DNA of 62,700 nucleotides from an uncultured bacterium (GTDB lineage: Bacteria > Desulfobacterota > Desulfovibrionia > Desulfovibrionales > Desulfovibrionaceae): contig CAJMLK010000013.1 of the NCBI GenBank assembly GCA_905214305.1, positions 1-62,700 on the forward strand. The letters are read 5' to 3'. The translations under genes were made by a program, and so were the position numbers. Under the pieces are notes generated by a model that saw nothing but the letters and a program-made list of their open reading frames with translations, did no database searches and was not told the origin of the DNA. Positions 7,538 through 15,201 of this stretch are shown in pieces (the stretch's first letter is position 1; each line of letters starts with the position of its first letter).

Positions 7538-10500
7538 ATGCCCAAGCGTACGGATTTACACAAAATTCTTGTCATTGGCGCGGGACCCATCATCATAGGC
7601 CAGGGCTGCGAGTTTGACTACTCCGGTTCACAGGCCGTCAAGGCCCTCAAAGAAGAGGGTTACGAAGTGGTGCTGGTCAACTCCAATCCCGCCACCATCA
7701 TGACCGACCCGCAACTGGCGGACGCCACGTATGTGGAACCGATCGAACACGATACCCTGGCCGCCGTCATCCGGAAAGAACGCCCCGACGCACTTTTGCC
7801 TACTCTTGGCGGGCAGACGGCATTGAACGCCGCTCTTGGACTTGCCAAGAGCGGCGTTTTAGCGGAATACGGCGTTGAGCTTATCGGCGCGCAGGCCCAC
7901 GTTATTGAAAAGGCCGAAAGCCGTGAGCTTTTCCGTGAGGCCATGGAAAAAATCGGCCTTAAAATGCCCGCCAGCGGCATTGCCCGCACCATGGACGAAG
8001 TGCGCCAGTTCGGCAATGTGCTGCCCTTCCCGCTGATTGTGCGCCCGGCATTTACCCTGGGCGGCACAGGCGGAGGCGTTGCCTACAACCTTGCCGACCT
8101 TGAAGAGGTGGCGGGCAACGGCCTTGCCGCCAGTCCCACTTCAGAGGTGATGATCGAGCAGAGCGTGCTCGGCTGGAAAGAGATCGAAATGGAAGTGATG
8201 CGCGACGTCAACGACAACTGCGTTATCATCTGCTCCATTGAAAATCTTGATCCTATGGGGGTTCACACGGGCGACTCCATCACCGTGGCCCCGGTGCAGA
8301 CCCTTTCTGACTCGGAATACCAGCAGATCCGCGACGCCTCCATTGCCATCATGCGTGAAATCGGTGTGGAAACAGGCGGCAGCAATGTGCAGTTTGGCCT
8401 TAATCCCGCCAACGGCGAGATTGTGGTCATTGAGATGAACCCGCGCGTGTCGCGCTCGTCGGCGCTGGCTTCCAAGGCCACGGGCTTTCCCATTGCCAAG
8501 ATTGCGGCCAAGCTGGCCGTGGGCTACACGCTGGACGAACTGCGCAACGATATCACCCGCGAAACCGTGGCAAGCTTTGAACCTGCCATTGACTACTGCG
8601 TGGTGAAAATTCCGCGTTTTACCTTTGAAAAGTTCCCCGGCGCCAAAGATGAGCTGACCACAGCCATGAAAAGCGTGGGCGAAGCCATGAGCATAGGCCG
8701 TACCTTCAAGGAAGCCATGCAGAAGGGGCTGCGGTCCATGGAAATCGGCGCTACGGGGCTTGGTTTCAACTTCAATGCCGAGCTTCCCGATCGCGAAACC
8801 ATCCTGGAATCATTGCAGCGGCCCAACTCTCGCCGCATTTTTGCACTGCGTCAGGCCCTGCTTGCGGGCATCACGGAAGAAGAGATATTTGCCGTGTCCG
8901 CCATTGACCCCTGGTTTGTGCGTCAGTTGCAGGATATTGTGAGCATGGAGCAGCGCATCCGCAACTTTGGCCTTGCCAATGACATGACCGCCGGAAATGA
9001 AAATCTGGCCGTCATTCTGCGCGAAGCCAAGGAATACGGTTTTTCCGACAGGCAGCTTGCGGAAATGTGGAAGCGGCCTGAAACGGACATTCGCCGTCTG
9101 CGCAAGGAAATGAACATCCTGCCTGCCTACTATCTGGTAGATACCTGCGCCGGAGAGTTTGAAGCCTATACGCCCTATTTTTATTCGACCTACGAGCAGG
9201 GCAACGAAATCAAGATTGAAGACCGTCGCAAGGTGCTTATTCTTGGCGGCGGCCCCAACCGTATCGGTCAGGGGATAGAGTTTGACTACTGCTGCTGCCA
9301 CGCCTCCTTTGCCTTGCGCGATGCCGGGGTCATGGCAATAATGGCCAACTCCAACCCGGAAACCGTTTCTACGGACTATGACACCTCGGACAGGCTGTAT
9401 TTTGAGCCGCTGACCTTTGAAGATGTCATGAATATTGTGGAAGCGGAACAGCCCGACGGCGTTATCGTGCAGTTCGGCGGTCAGACGCCGTTGAATCTGG
9501 CCGTGCCTCTTATGCGGGCCGGGGTTCCCATCCTCGGCACAAGCCCCGACGCCATTGACCGTGCGGAAGACCGTGAGCGCTTTCAGGCGCTTATTCAGAA
9601 GCTTGGCCTGCGGCAGCCGCCCAACGGCACTGCCATGAGCCTTGAAGACGCCCTTGCCGTGGCCGAACGCATTACCTATCCCATCGTGGTGCGCCCGAGC
9701 TATGTGCTTGGCGGGCGGGCCATGGCCGTGGCCTACGACGCTTCGGAACTGACCGCATATTTCCATGCCCAGGTTCCGGAAAAGCCCAAGCATCCCATCC
9801 TGATCGACAAGTTTCTCGAGCATGCCGTGGAAGTGGACGTGGACGCCATCTCCGACGGCAAGGATGTTTATGTTGCCGGTATTATGGAACATATTGAAGA
9901 AGCGGGCATCCACTCTGGCGATTCGGCCTGCGTGCTGCCTTCCTATTCGCTGTCCTATGACCATGTGGCCCTGATCGCCGCCCAGACAGAAGCCCTCGCC
10001 CGTGAGCTCAAGGTCATCGGCCTGATGAATATACAGTTCGCCATCAAGGGTGACGACATCTACATTCTTGAGGTCAACCCGCGTGCCTCGCGCACCGCGC
10101 CCTTTGTGTCCAAGGCCACAGGCGTCCCGCTGCCGTATCTGGCTACTCAGGTCATGCTGGGCAAAAGCCTTGATGAACTGGACCCCTGGAGCATGCGCAA
10201 GGGCGGCTTTACCTGCGTAAAAGAAGCCGTCATGCCCTTCCAGCGTTTTCCCGGTGTGGACGTGATTCTTGGCCCGGAGATGCATTCAACGGGTGAAGTC
10301 ATGGGCATGGGCGCCAACTTTGGCGAGGCTTTTCTTAAAAGCCAGCTCGGAGCAGGGCAGGTTCCCCCGCAGGGCGGCAAGCTCTTTCTCTCCGTCAATG
10401 ACCGCGACAAGCCCTTCCTGCCGGAAGTGGCGGAAATGTTCGCCAAGCTCGGCTTTGAGCTTCTGGCTACCAAGGGCACGGCAGCCATTCTGCGCGAACA

Positions 10501-10780
10501 CGGCCTGAAGGTGGAAGAGGTGCGCAAGGTCTACGAAGGGCGACCCAATATTGTGGATCTGCTCATCAACCATGAGGTCGCCCTGGTGGTGAACACCGCC
10601 TCTGGCAAGCATACGGCCAGAGATTCCAAGGCGATCCGTCAGGCGGCCCTGAATTACAAGGTGCCGTACTGCACCACCATTGCAGCGGCACGCGCCACGG
10701 CTACGGCCATAGGATCGCGCCGGGACGAGATTCATGTGGAAAGTTTGCAGGAATACTACGCGCGGGATGCGCGGGGGTAA
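7538..10780 (+). CDS. carB: Carbamoyl-phosphate synthase large subunit
   Basis: A 1080-residue enzyme that makes carbamoyl phosphate from bicarbonate, ammonia (channelled from CarA) and two ATP, for pyrimidines and arginine. It has the internal duplication of the family: two ATP-grasp halves opening with GAGPIIIGQGCEFDYSG (about residue 13) and GGGPNRIGQGIEFDYC (about 568), each with the E-x-NPR-x-SRSSALASKATG type segment. A methylglyoxal-synthase-like regulatory domain starts near 945. AGGA 7 bases upstream supports the ATG at 7538. An in-frame extension to 7325 carries no family similarity. carA follows after 3 bases. The order carB-carA is the reverse of enteric bacteria, and the unit is divergent from argG. 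Confidence 0.98.
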   Translation: MPKRTDLHKILVIGAGPIIIGQGCEFDYSGSQAVKALKEEGYEVVLVNSNPATIMTDPQLADATYVEPIEHDTLAAVIRKERPDALLPTLGGQTALNAALGLAKSGVLAEYGVELIGAQAHVIEKAESRELFREAMEKIGLKMPASGIARTMDEVRQFGNVLPFPLIVRPAFTLGGTGGGVAYNLADLEEVAGNGLAASPTSEVMIEQSVLGWKEIEMEVMRDVNDNCVIICSIENLDPMGVHTGDSITVAPVQTLSDSEYQQIRDASIAIMREIGVETGGSNVQFGLNPANGEIVVIEMNPRVSRSSALASKATGFPIAKIAAKLAVGYTLDELRNDITRETVASFEPAIDYCVVKIPRFTFEKFPGAKDELTTAMKSVGEAMSIGRTFKEAMQKGLRSMEIGATGLGFNFNAELPDRETILESLQRPNSRRIFALRQALLAGITEEEIFAVSAIDPWFVRQLQDIVSMEQRIRNFGLANDMTAGNENLAVILREAKEYGFSDRQLAEMWKRPETDIRRLRKEMNILPAYYLVDTCAGEFEAYTPYFYSTYEQGNEIKIEDRRKVLILGGGPNRIGQGIEFDYCCCHASFALRDAGVMAIMANSNPETVSTDYDTSDRLYFEPLTFEDVMNIVEAEQPDGVIVQFGGQTPLNLAVPLMRAGVPILGTSPDAIDRAEDRERFQALIQKLGLRQPPNGTAMSLEDALAVAERITYPIVVRPSYVLGGRAMAVAYDASELTAYFHAQVPEKPKHPILIDKFLEHAVEVDVDAISDGKDVYVAGIMEHIEEAGIHSGDSACVLPSYSLSYDHVALIAAQTEALARELKVIGLMNIQFAIKGDDIYILEVNPRASRTAPFVSKATGVPLPYLATQVMLGKSLDELDPWSMRKGGFTCVKEAVMPFQRFPGVDVILGPEMHSTGEVMGMGANFGEAFLKSQLGAGQVPPQGGKLFLSVNDRDKPFLPEVAEMFAKLGFELLATKGTAAILREHGLKVEEVRKVYEGRPNIVDLLINHEVALVVNTASGKHTARDSKAIRQAALNYKVPYCTTIAAARATATAIGSRRDEIHVESLQEYYARDARG

Positions 10781-10783
10781 GCT

Positions 10784-11914
10784 ATGAAAGCATTGCTGGT
10801 GCTGGAAGACGGATTTACGCTGGAAGGCAAGTCCTTTACCGGCGACTTTGAAACCGGCGGTGAGGTTATCTTCACCACCGGGATGACCGGATATCAGGAA
10901 ATTCTTACAGACCCTTCCTATTACGGGCAAATGGTCTGCATGACGTATCCTCTTATAGGCAATTACGGAACGTGCCGTGAAGATATGGAGTCCGCCGGAG
11001 TGCATTGTGCGGCTCTGCTGGTCAAGGAATGCTGCAAAAAGCCTTCCAACTGGCGCTCCACCATGTCTTTGCCGGAATTTATGAAGCGCTATGAAAAGCC
11101 CGGCATCGAAGGGCTTGATACGCGCGCGCTGACCCGGCATCTGCGCATTAACGGAGCCATGCGGGGCATTATTTCCACAAGGGAAACTGACCCTGCGGTT
11201 CTTCAGGAGCGCGCACAGGCCCTGCCAGCCATGAAGGGGCGCAATCTTGTGCCCTTCGTGGCCCCGGAAAAGCCGTATGCCTGGTATGACAATGCCGTGC
11301 AGGAAGCTCCCGTGGCCGAAGACGGCAGCTACGTCTGGCGCGGAACGGGCTTGCCCCTGCTGGTGTATGACTTTGGCATCAAGTGGAATATTCTGCGCCG
11401 CCTTTGCGAGGCGGGTTTTGAGCCTTTGGCCGTGCCGCCGGGCTTCAGCGCAGCCAGAGCAAAAGCCAGTGGAGCCAAGGGCGTTTTTCTGTCCAACGGC
11501 CCCGGCGATCCGGCTACGCTTACCAATGAAATCGCGCTGGTGCGCGAGCTTATCCAGATGTTGCCGGTCACGGGCATCTGCCTTGGGCATCAGCTCATCG
11601 GCCATGCGCTTGGCGCGCGGACGGAAAAGCTCAAGTTCGGGCATCATGGCTGCAATCACCCGGTTAAGGACCTGACCACCGGGCGCATTGAAATATCATC
11701 GCAAAACCACGGCTTTCATGTGGTTCTTGACGGTGTGGAAGATGTGGAAGCAACACACGTCAATCTTAATGACCAGACCCTTGAAGGGCTGCGCCACAAA
11801 ACTCTGCCTGTCATGAGCCTGCAGTATCACCCGGAGGCCGCCGCAGGGCCTCATGACGGCGAATATCTGTTCAACCGCTTCAAGAACGTCATAGGCGAGA
11901 GCGCCGGGGCCTGA
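10784..11914 (+). CDS. carA: Carbamoyl-phosphate synthase small subunit
   Basis: A 376-residue glutamine amidotransferase subunit that hydrolyses glutamine and passes ammonia to CarB. The N-terminal CarA domain begins LEDGFTLEGKSF and includes TTGMTGYQEILTDPSYYGQ. The class I amidotransferase domain has the nucleophile Cys266 in GICLGHQ and His349/Glu351 in QYHPEA, so the triad is complete. It starts 3 bases after carB and is surely co-transcribed and coupled. A 7-bp hairpin lies downstream, but no clear poly-T terminator was found before the next gene. Confidence 0.98.
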   Translation: MKALLVLEDGFTLEGKSFTGDFETGGEVIFTTGMTGYQEILTDPSYYGQMVCMTYPLIGNYGTCREDMESAGVHCAALLVKECCKKPSNWRSTMSLPEFMKRYEKPGIEGLDTRALTRHLRINGAMRGIISTRETDPAVLQERAQALPAMKGRNLVPFVAPEKPYAWYDNAVQEAPVAEDGSYVWRGTGLPLLVYDFGIKWNILRRLCEAGFEPLAVPPGFSAARAKASGAKGVFLSNGPGDPATLTNEIALVRELIQMLPVTGICLGHQLIGHALGARTEKLKFGHHGCNHPVKDLTTGRIEISSQNHGFHVVLDGVEDVEATHVNLNDQTLEGLRHKTLPVMSLQYHPEAAAGPHDGEYLFNRFKNVIGESAGA

Positions 11915-11982
11915 TGCCGAAAAATACTTGATATGCAGGCATGCTTATGACTAAGGTACACGTACTGTACGAGGTTTTTAAT

Positions 11983-11999
11983 GGCGACCCCAGGTCGCC
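11983..11999 (+). other. Hairpin between carA and the next gene
   Basis: GGCGACC-CCA-GGTCGCC forms a 7-bp stem with a 3-base loop, 15 bases before the Shine-Dalgarno sequence of the next gene. Without a T-run it is more likely a leader structure or mRNA stabiliser than a terminator. Confidence 0.45.
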
Positions 12000-12026
12000 T
12001 CGCCTGTAAACTGCAAGGAGCTTCGC

Positions 12027-12458
12027 GTGAAAAAGTCAGTTTTGAGCCTTGGGCTGGTTCTTGCTCTGGTTCTGGCCTGCGCTCCCGTTCGCGCTGCGGA
12101 AGTCGCCGTCGGCGATGTAGCAAAAAATAATCCCGTGGAACAGCTTACGGGACATGTGTGGCAAAAGACCAGTGAGTCCGATAAGGCTGCATTTCTGCTT
12201 GGTGTGGACTCTGCCATCACCGTAGAGTACTTTGTTAATGCCAAGCTGGCGGAAAAAGCAGCCAAATCCGGCAAAAAGCCCGCCTATACCCTTTCGCCTT
12301 TTGAAAAGGGCTGGATGAATGCCTTCAAGGGTGTCAACCGCGCTGAAATCATCAATATGGTGGATCAGTGGTACGCTGCCAACCCCGACAAGCTTGACCG
12401 TCCGGTAATGAGCGTTATCTGGTATGAACTGATCGCCCCTCGCATTGCCAAGAAGTAA
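12027..12458 (+). CDS. Small exported protein, possibly Rap1a/Tai-like
   Basis: A 143-residue protein with a clear Sec signal peptide (KK, then a hydrophobic stretch, cleavage near VRA-A at 23-24), so probably periplasmic. The mature part ends SPFEKGWMNAFKGVNRAEIINMVDQWYAANPDKLDRPVMSV (given here as family-like features: a helix, then WYAANPDK, then a helix). This resembles the end of small Rap1a/Tai immunity-type domains (helix, NP-x-K, helix). The similarity is faint and no cysteines support it. The start is GTG at 12027 with AAGGAG 6 bases upstream. It sits 112 bases after carA and 43 before a glycine-zipper gene. Function unknown. Confidence 0.8.
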   Translation: MKKSVLSLGLVLALVLACAPVRAAEVAVGDVAKNNPVEQLTGHVWQKTSESDKAAFLLGVDSAITVEYFVNAKLAEKAAKSGKKPAYTLSPFEKGWMNAFKGVNRAEIINMVDQWYAANPDKLDRPVMSVIWYELIAPRIAKK

Positions 12459-12501
12459 GGCATTTGCCCTCGGGACGATAACAGGACTCAGGAGAATAGC
12501 C

Positions 12502-12744
12502 ATGAAAAAAGCTTTGATTATAGCCATGCTGGCCGCCATGCTCGCCAGCGGCGTTGGTTGCACCAATATGAACAAGACCCAGCAGGGTGTTGCCAGTGGC
12601 GCTGCGCTTGGCGCGCTTGGCGGTGCGGGCATAGCTGCCATTTCTGGCGGCGCTGCCGGTTGGGGCGCTCTTGCTGGCGCTGGCGTGGGTGCTTTGGCCG
12701 GCGGTATTGTCGGTCACGAGCAGAGCAAGGGCAACAGCTGGTAG
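12502..12744 (+). CDS. Glycine-zipper envelope protein (small, lipoprotein-like)
   Basis: An 80-residue protein with an N-terminal hydrophobic signal (KKALIIAMLAAMLASGVGC) followed by NMNKTQQG and a run of Gly and Ala repeats (GAALGALGGAG, GALAGAGVGALAGG) typical of glycine-zipper outer-membrane proteins. The Cys at 20 could be lipidated, but the lipobox is unusual (GVGC, no Leu at -3). GGAG 7 bases upstream supports the start. It is 43 bases after the exported 143-residue protein, and both may be envelope components made together. The pair ends at a strong terminator at 12854. Confidence 0.82.
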   Translation: MKKALIIAMLAAMLASGVGCTNMNKTQQGVASGAALGALGGAGIAAISGGAAGWGALAGAGVGALAGGIVGHEQSKGNSW

Positions 12745-12853
12745 TTTCGCCGCCTCGCTGGCGCGATTCGTCATGTAAAAGAAATGTAAAAGACTGGTAA
12801 AAGGTCTGACCGCCAGTGGCGGCAGGCCAATAAGGCCACAGAAAATACACAGC

Positions 12854-12903
12854 GGCCGGCTTTTTCCGAAGTTTTATCGGAAAGAGCCGGCCGAATGTTT
12901 TTT
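12854..12903 (+). terminator. Rho-independent terminator
   Basis: A perfect 16-bp stem (12854-12869 against 12877-12892, 7-base loop), then GAATGTTTTTT. It ends the plus-strand genes from 12.0 kb and lies 70 bases from the end of the convergent GNAT gene, which it may also serve. Confidence 0.85.
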
Positions 12904-12972
12904 AAATCACTTCGCGCACAAGGCGTATGCCCGTTCGATCAATGTGCTGCTATTCTGGCAGGTACGCAAAGA

Positions 12973-13431
12973 TTACAGGTCGAAACGGTACTCCAGAATA
13001 TCATCACCGTGCTCATCACGCTGCCCGGTTTCTTGCCATCCCAGATGACGATAGAAGCCATGCGAGCGCACGCGGGGATCGCTGCTGCACGCCAGAAAAA
13101 AGCGCTTGATGCCCCGGCCATGCAGATATGTGAGCATTTGCGTCAGCAGCATGCGCCCCAGCCCTTGGTTTTCATGTTGCGGCAGCAGGGCCAGCACCAT
13201 GATTTCGCCACTGTCCCGGTCCGCGAAGCAGTAACCGGCTGTCTGTCCGTCGACGCAGGCCATGTAGCCCGGATAGCTTCCGTCTGCGATACCGGCGCGC
13301 CAGCTTTCTTCCGTGATACCCAGAGCCGCAAGCTCCTGCTCGGTAAACGCGTTTTCGCGCGTCAAGGCGCGGATGCGCAGGCATTCACGCGCATCGTCCG
13401 GTACAGCCCGGCGCAGAGTGGTCTGATTCAT
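12973..13431 (-). CDS. GNAT family N-acetyltransferase
   Basis: A 152-residue single-domain acetyltransferase. It transfers the acetyl group of acetyl-CoA to an unknown amine. The acetyl-CoA loop is seen as ENQGLGRMLL at 87-96 after the beta-4 strand GEIMVLALLP. The C-terminal SHGFYRHLGWQ matches the usual FY-x-x-GF region. The start at 13431 is preceded by GGAG at 7 bases. An ATG at 13443 overlaps that site and longer frames have no family content. The gene stands alone, convergent with the genes at 12 kb, with a prophage-like patch upstream. Substrate cannot be inferred. Confidence 0.9.
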   Translation of the reverse strand: MNQTTLRRAVPDDARECLRIRALTRENAFTEQELAALGITEESWRAGIADGSYPGYMACVDGQTAGYCFADRDSGEIMVLALLPQHENQGLGRMLLTQMLTYLHGRGIKRFFLACSSDPRVRSHGFYRHLGWQETGQRDEHGDDILEYRFDL

Positions 13432-13818
13432 TGAAAACTCCATAGGATAGTATGATAACAGCCGCTCACGCCCCGCATCGCCCCTGCTGGTCTGCCCGGT
13501 CGCAGGCGAGGGGGAGCAGGCTCTGGTTGAAGCCAAGACCCATTTTGCGGGGCGGCAAAGGGCCGGTCGGTATTTTCGTGCCCCGGCATGTGGAGGCTAC
13601 GTGTTCGCGGCCTGTGCGGCAGCCGTTGGCCGGAGCTTGCCGAAGACAATATTCAGCAGGGCAAAGACGTGATTTCCTATCCTGAAGAGGCCTGAATGGA
13701 AAGGCACGAATGCGCAGAGCGGCATGTGACTACATAGCATGTTCAAATTTATTATAGGTATTGCTATTTACATGAAACAGTCTTTGACTGGATTTCTGGC
13801 ATTTATTACTCTCGCCTC
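13432..13818. other. Gene-poor junction, possible decayed coding sequence
   Basis: No convincing gene. A plus-strand frame ending at about 13695 reads WPELAEDNIQQGKDVISYPEEA before a stop. That looks like a real protein C-terminus, but it is not continuous with an intact start, so it may be the tail of a broken gene. From 13735 the base composition turns AT-rich toward the prophage-like genes. Confidence 0.35.
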
Positions 13819-14019
13819 ATGGATAAAGAAAATTCGCCTATTGTGATTCGTCCGTGTATCAGGTGCGGTAAATTGTCAACAAAAATTGAAACATCACGGC
13901 CAATCGGCCGCACACGGGACCTGTATCGTGTGGTTTGTGAATGCGGAAACGGGCCATTGCGCTGGTCCATAAGCGTTTCTTCGGCCATACGGCTTTGGAA
14001 TTCGCATGACGCATCCTAG
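13819..14019 (+). CDS. Lar-like small zinc-binding phage protein
   Basis: A 66-residue protein with CIRC (Cys14, Cys17) and CEC (Cys40, Cys42) and the ending SSAIRLWNSH. This pattern (an N-terminal CxxC pair, a second Cys pair and a final AI-x-x-WN) is characteristic of Lar-like restriction-alleviation proteins, which are small prophage-borne zinc proteins. The Lar role is to reduce type I restriction. Whether this copy does so is unknown. No clear Shine-Dalgarno sequence precedes the ATG. It sits in an AT-richer patch next to phage-type repressors, consistent with phage origin. Confidence 0.65.
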   Translation: MDKENSPIVIRPCIRCGKLSTKIETSRPIGRTRDLYRVVCECGNGPLRWSISVSSAIRLWNSHDAS

Positions 14020-14044
14020 GGCATTTTAGCTTTGGTAATGCATG

Positions 14045-14103
14045 TTCTCAACGTTTGAGGCACGCTCACTCCGGCATTTACCCGCGCAAATGGATAGCTC
14101 CGC
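14045..14103 (+). repeat. Divergent copy of part of the 54.6-kb repeat element
   Basis: TTCTCAACGTTT at 14045 is followed by a stretch that aligns by eye with 54597-54653: shared blocks include CGCTC, CGGC, TTA, CGCGCAA, GAT and GCTCC in the same order and nearly the same spacing. It has no matching inverted end nearby, so it looks like a decayed or partial copy. Bases 14020-14229 otherwise hold nothing recognised. Confidence 0.5.
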
Positions 14104-14229
14104 ATTATTGATGCTGGCTTGAGACCACGTCTCGCGTGCGTTCGAATTCTTGTTCGCCGCTACTGATAATCTTCTGGCTTTTATGCCTTTTTGCGCTGCA
14201 CAGGCACAGGCGCGCCGGAAGGGACTGTT

Positions 14230-14616
14230 TCATGCGCCTGTCCTTGAGCAATACATCCTGTCTTGAGACACAGCAATGCGCCGCATCAATTCGTCCGCCA
14301 GCAGGCGGGAAGCGAGGCGGCGCAGTGCTTCTCTATCGGCCCTGCGCTCAGCTGCTTCATCGGCTGTTTCATAACACGGCTCTGTCGGTGGATACGCCAC
14401 GAAGGTGGGGCCATTTCCCGTCAAGATCCATTCGGGATTGGCGTTTTTGCAGCGAATGAGAATGACCAGCCAACTGGACGGAATCTTGCCGCGCCTTTTG
14501 GCGTCGGAAATAAAAGACTGTCTGACGCCAAGCAGGTCGACAAGCTCGGCCTGTGTTTCCGCGCCGGTTATGAACCTGATGCGCTCCATTTGTGAATCGA
14601 AAGTTTGATTTTTCAT
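14230..14616 (-). CDS. Phage CI-type repressor (HTH protein)
   Basis: A 128-residue DNA-binding protein. Residues about 10-65 match the CI repressor helix-turn-helix family: ERIRFITGAETQAELVDLLG, then VRQSFISDAKRRGKIPSSWL and the typical ending NPEWILTGNG. Residues 75-120 are charged and helical. There is no peptidase domain, so it is a short repressor without LexA-type self-cleavage, or a truncated one. GAGG lies 5 bases before the start. It is divergent from an Xre-type gene across 104 bases carrying a perfect 13-bp inverted repeat, the expected arrangement of a lysogeny switch. Confidence 0.85.
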   Translation of the reverse strand: MKNQTFDSQMERIRFITGAETQAELVDLLGVRQSFISDAKRRGKIPSSWLVILIRCKNANPEWILTGNGPTFVAYPPTEPCYETADEAAERRADREALRRLASRLLADELMRRIAVSQDRMYCSRTGA

Positions 14617-14647
14617 TGGGACCTCGCCGTCATTGGGCCTGTGGGCA

Positions 14648-14689
14648 CGACCTACTATTGATGGTCAATCGACTTACAATAGTAGGTCG
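14648..14689. promoter_or_regulatory. Operator-like inverted repeat between two repressor genes
   Basis: CGACCTACTATTG (14648-14660) and its exact complement CAATAGTAGGTCG (14677-14689) flank 16 bases. A second, shorter pair (AATCGAC and GTCGATT) overlaps it. Lying between divergent CI-type and Xre-type genes, it is the probable binding site of one or both. Confidence 0.75.
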
Positions 14690-14720
14690 ATTTTGTAAAG
14701 TGGCATTGTATGCGAGGCTC

Positions 14721-14981
14721 ATGAAAAAGAAATATGATGAAGATGCGTTGGCCAAGACTTTCATGCCTGCCGTGATCCGACGCTATCGTGATGCGGCAGG
14801 ATTGTCGCAGCAGGAACTCGCAGATCAGGTTGGCATTTCTAAAAGCTACATATCGTCCCTGGAACTTGGTTATCGAGCGCCGAGCCTGAACCTGCTTGTG
14901 AAAATTGCCCAGACATTGGGAATAAAGCCGGGGAAGATGATCGATGAAATGGTTGATGATGCGGAGAAGGGGGAGCGGTAA
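14721..14981 (+). CDS. Xre family HTH transcriptional regulator
   Basis: An 86-residue single-domain regulator. The helix-turn-helix is at about 20-72: RRYRDAAGLSQQELADQVG, then ISKSYISSLELGYRAPSLNLL, ending in a charged tail. Such proteins bind operator DNA as dimers. The start has GAGG 4 bases upstream. It is divergent from the CI-type gene, and the shared operator region suggests mutual control as in phage cI/cro pairs. No other phage genes (integrase, excisionase, structural) remain between it and the tRNA. Confidence 0.88.
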   Translation: MKKKYDEDALAKTFMPAVIRRYRDAAGLSQQELADQVGISKSYISSLELGYRAPSLNLLVKIAQTLGIKPGKMIDEMVDDAEKGER

Positions 14982-15047
14982 CCTTAACGGCTCAAATGCT
15001 TTCATCTCATCCCGCAGTTAAGCGGTTGTGACTTCCACACCAACGAG

Positions 15048-15080
15048 AAAAGGGAACTCATGTTTCCATGAATTCCCTTT
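15048..15080 (-). terminator. Terminator of tRNA-Pro
   Basis: AAAGGGAA plus TCATG (15049-15062) pairs with CATGA plus TTCCCTTT (15067-15080) around a 4-base loop, with one mismatch. On the minus strand it follows the tRNA 3' end by 7 bases and runs into TTTTCTC. Confidence 0.7.
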
Positions 15081-15087
15081 AAATCTC

Positions 15088-15164
15088 TGGTCGGGATGAA
15101 AGGATTTGAACCTTCGACCCCTTGAACCCCATTCAAGTGCGCTCCCAGGCTGCGCTACATCCCG
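15088..15164 (-). tRNA. tRNA-Pro (anticodon GGG)
   Basis: A 77-base cloverleaf with encoded CCA. The acceptor arm CGGGATG pairs with CATCCCG. The D-arm stem is GCGC. The anticodon stem CTTGA/TCAAG encloses loop ATGGGGT with anticodon GGG, which reads CCC and CCU proline codons. The T-arm GAAGG-TTCAAAT-CCTTT has one G-T pair. It sits at the edge of the prophage-like patch, a usual place for phage integration, though no integrase or duplicated tRNA end was found. Confidence 0.95.
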
Positions 15165-15201
15165 ACGCGAGAAAGATAACTACGCTGAACCACCTGTCCT
15201 G

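Noticed and set aside
13452..13685. A small open frame in the junction before the prophage patch
   Set aside because: It has no ribosome site and a different frame has the more protein-like ending.
15088..15164. A phage attachment site at the tRNA-Pro 3' end
   Set aside because: No repeated copy of the tRNA end and no integrase were found inside 13.4-15.1 kb.
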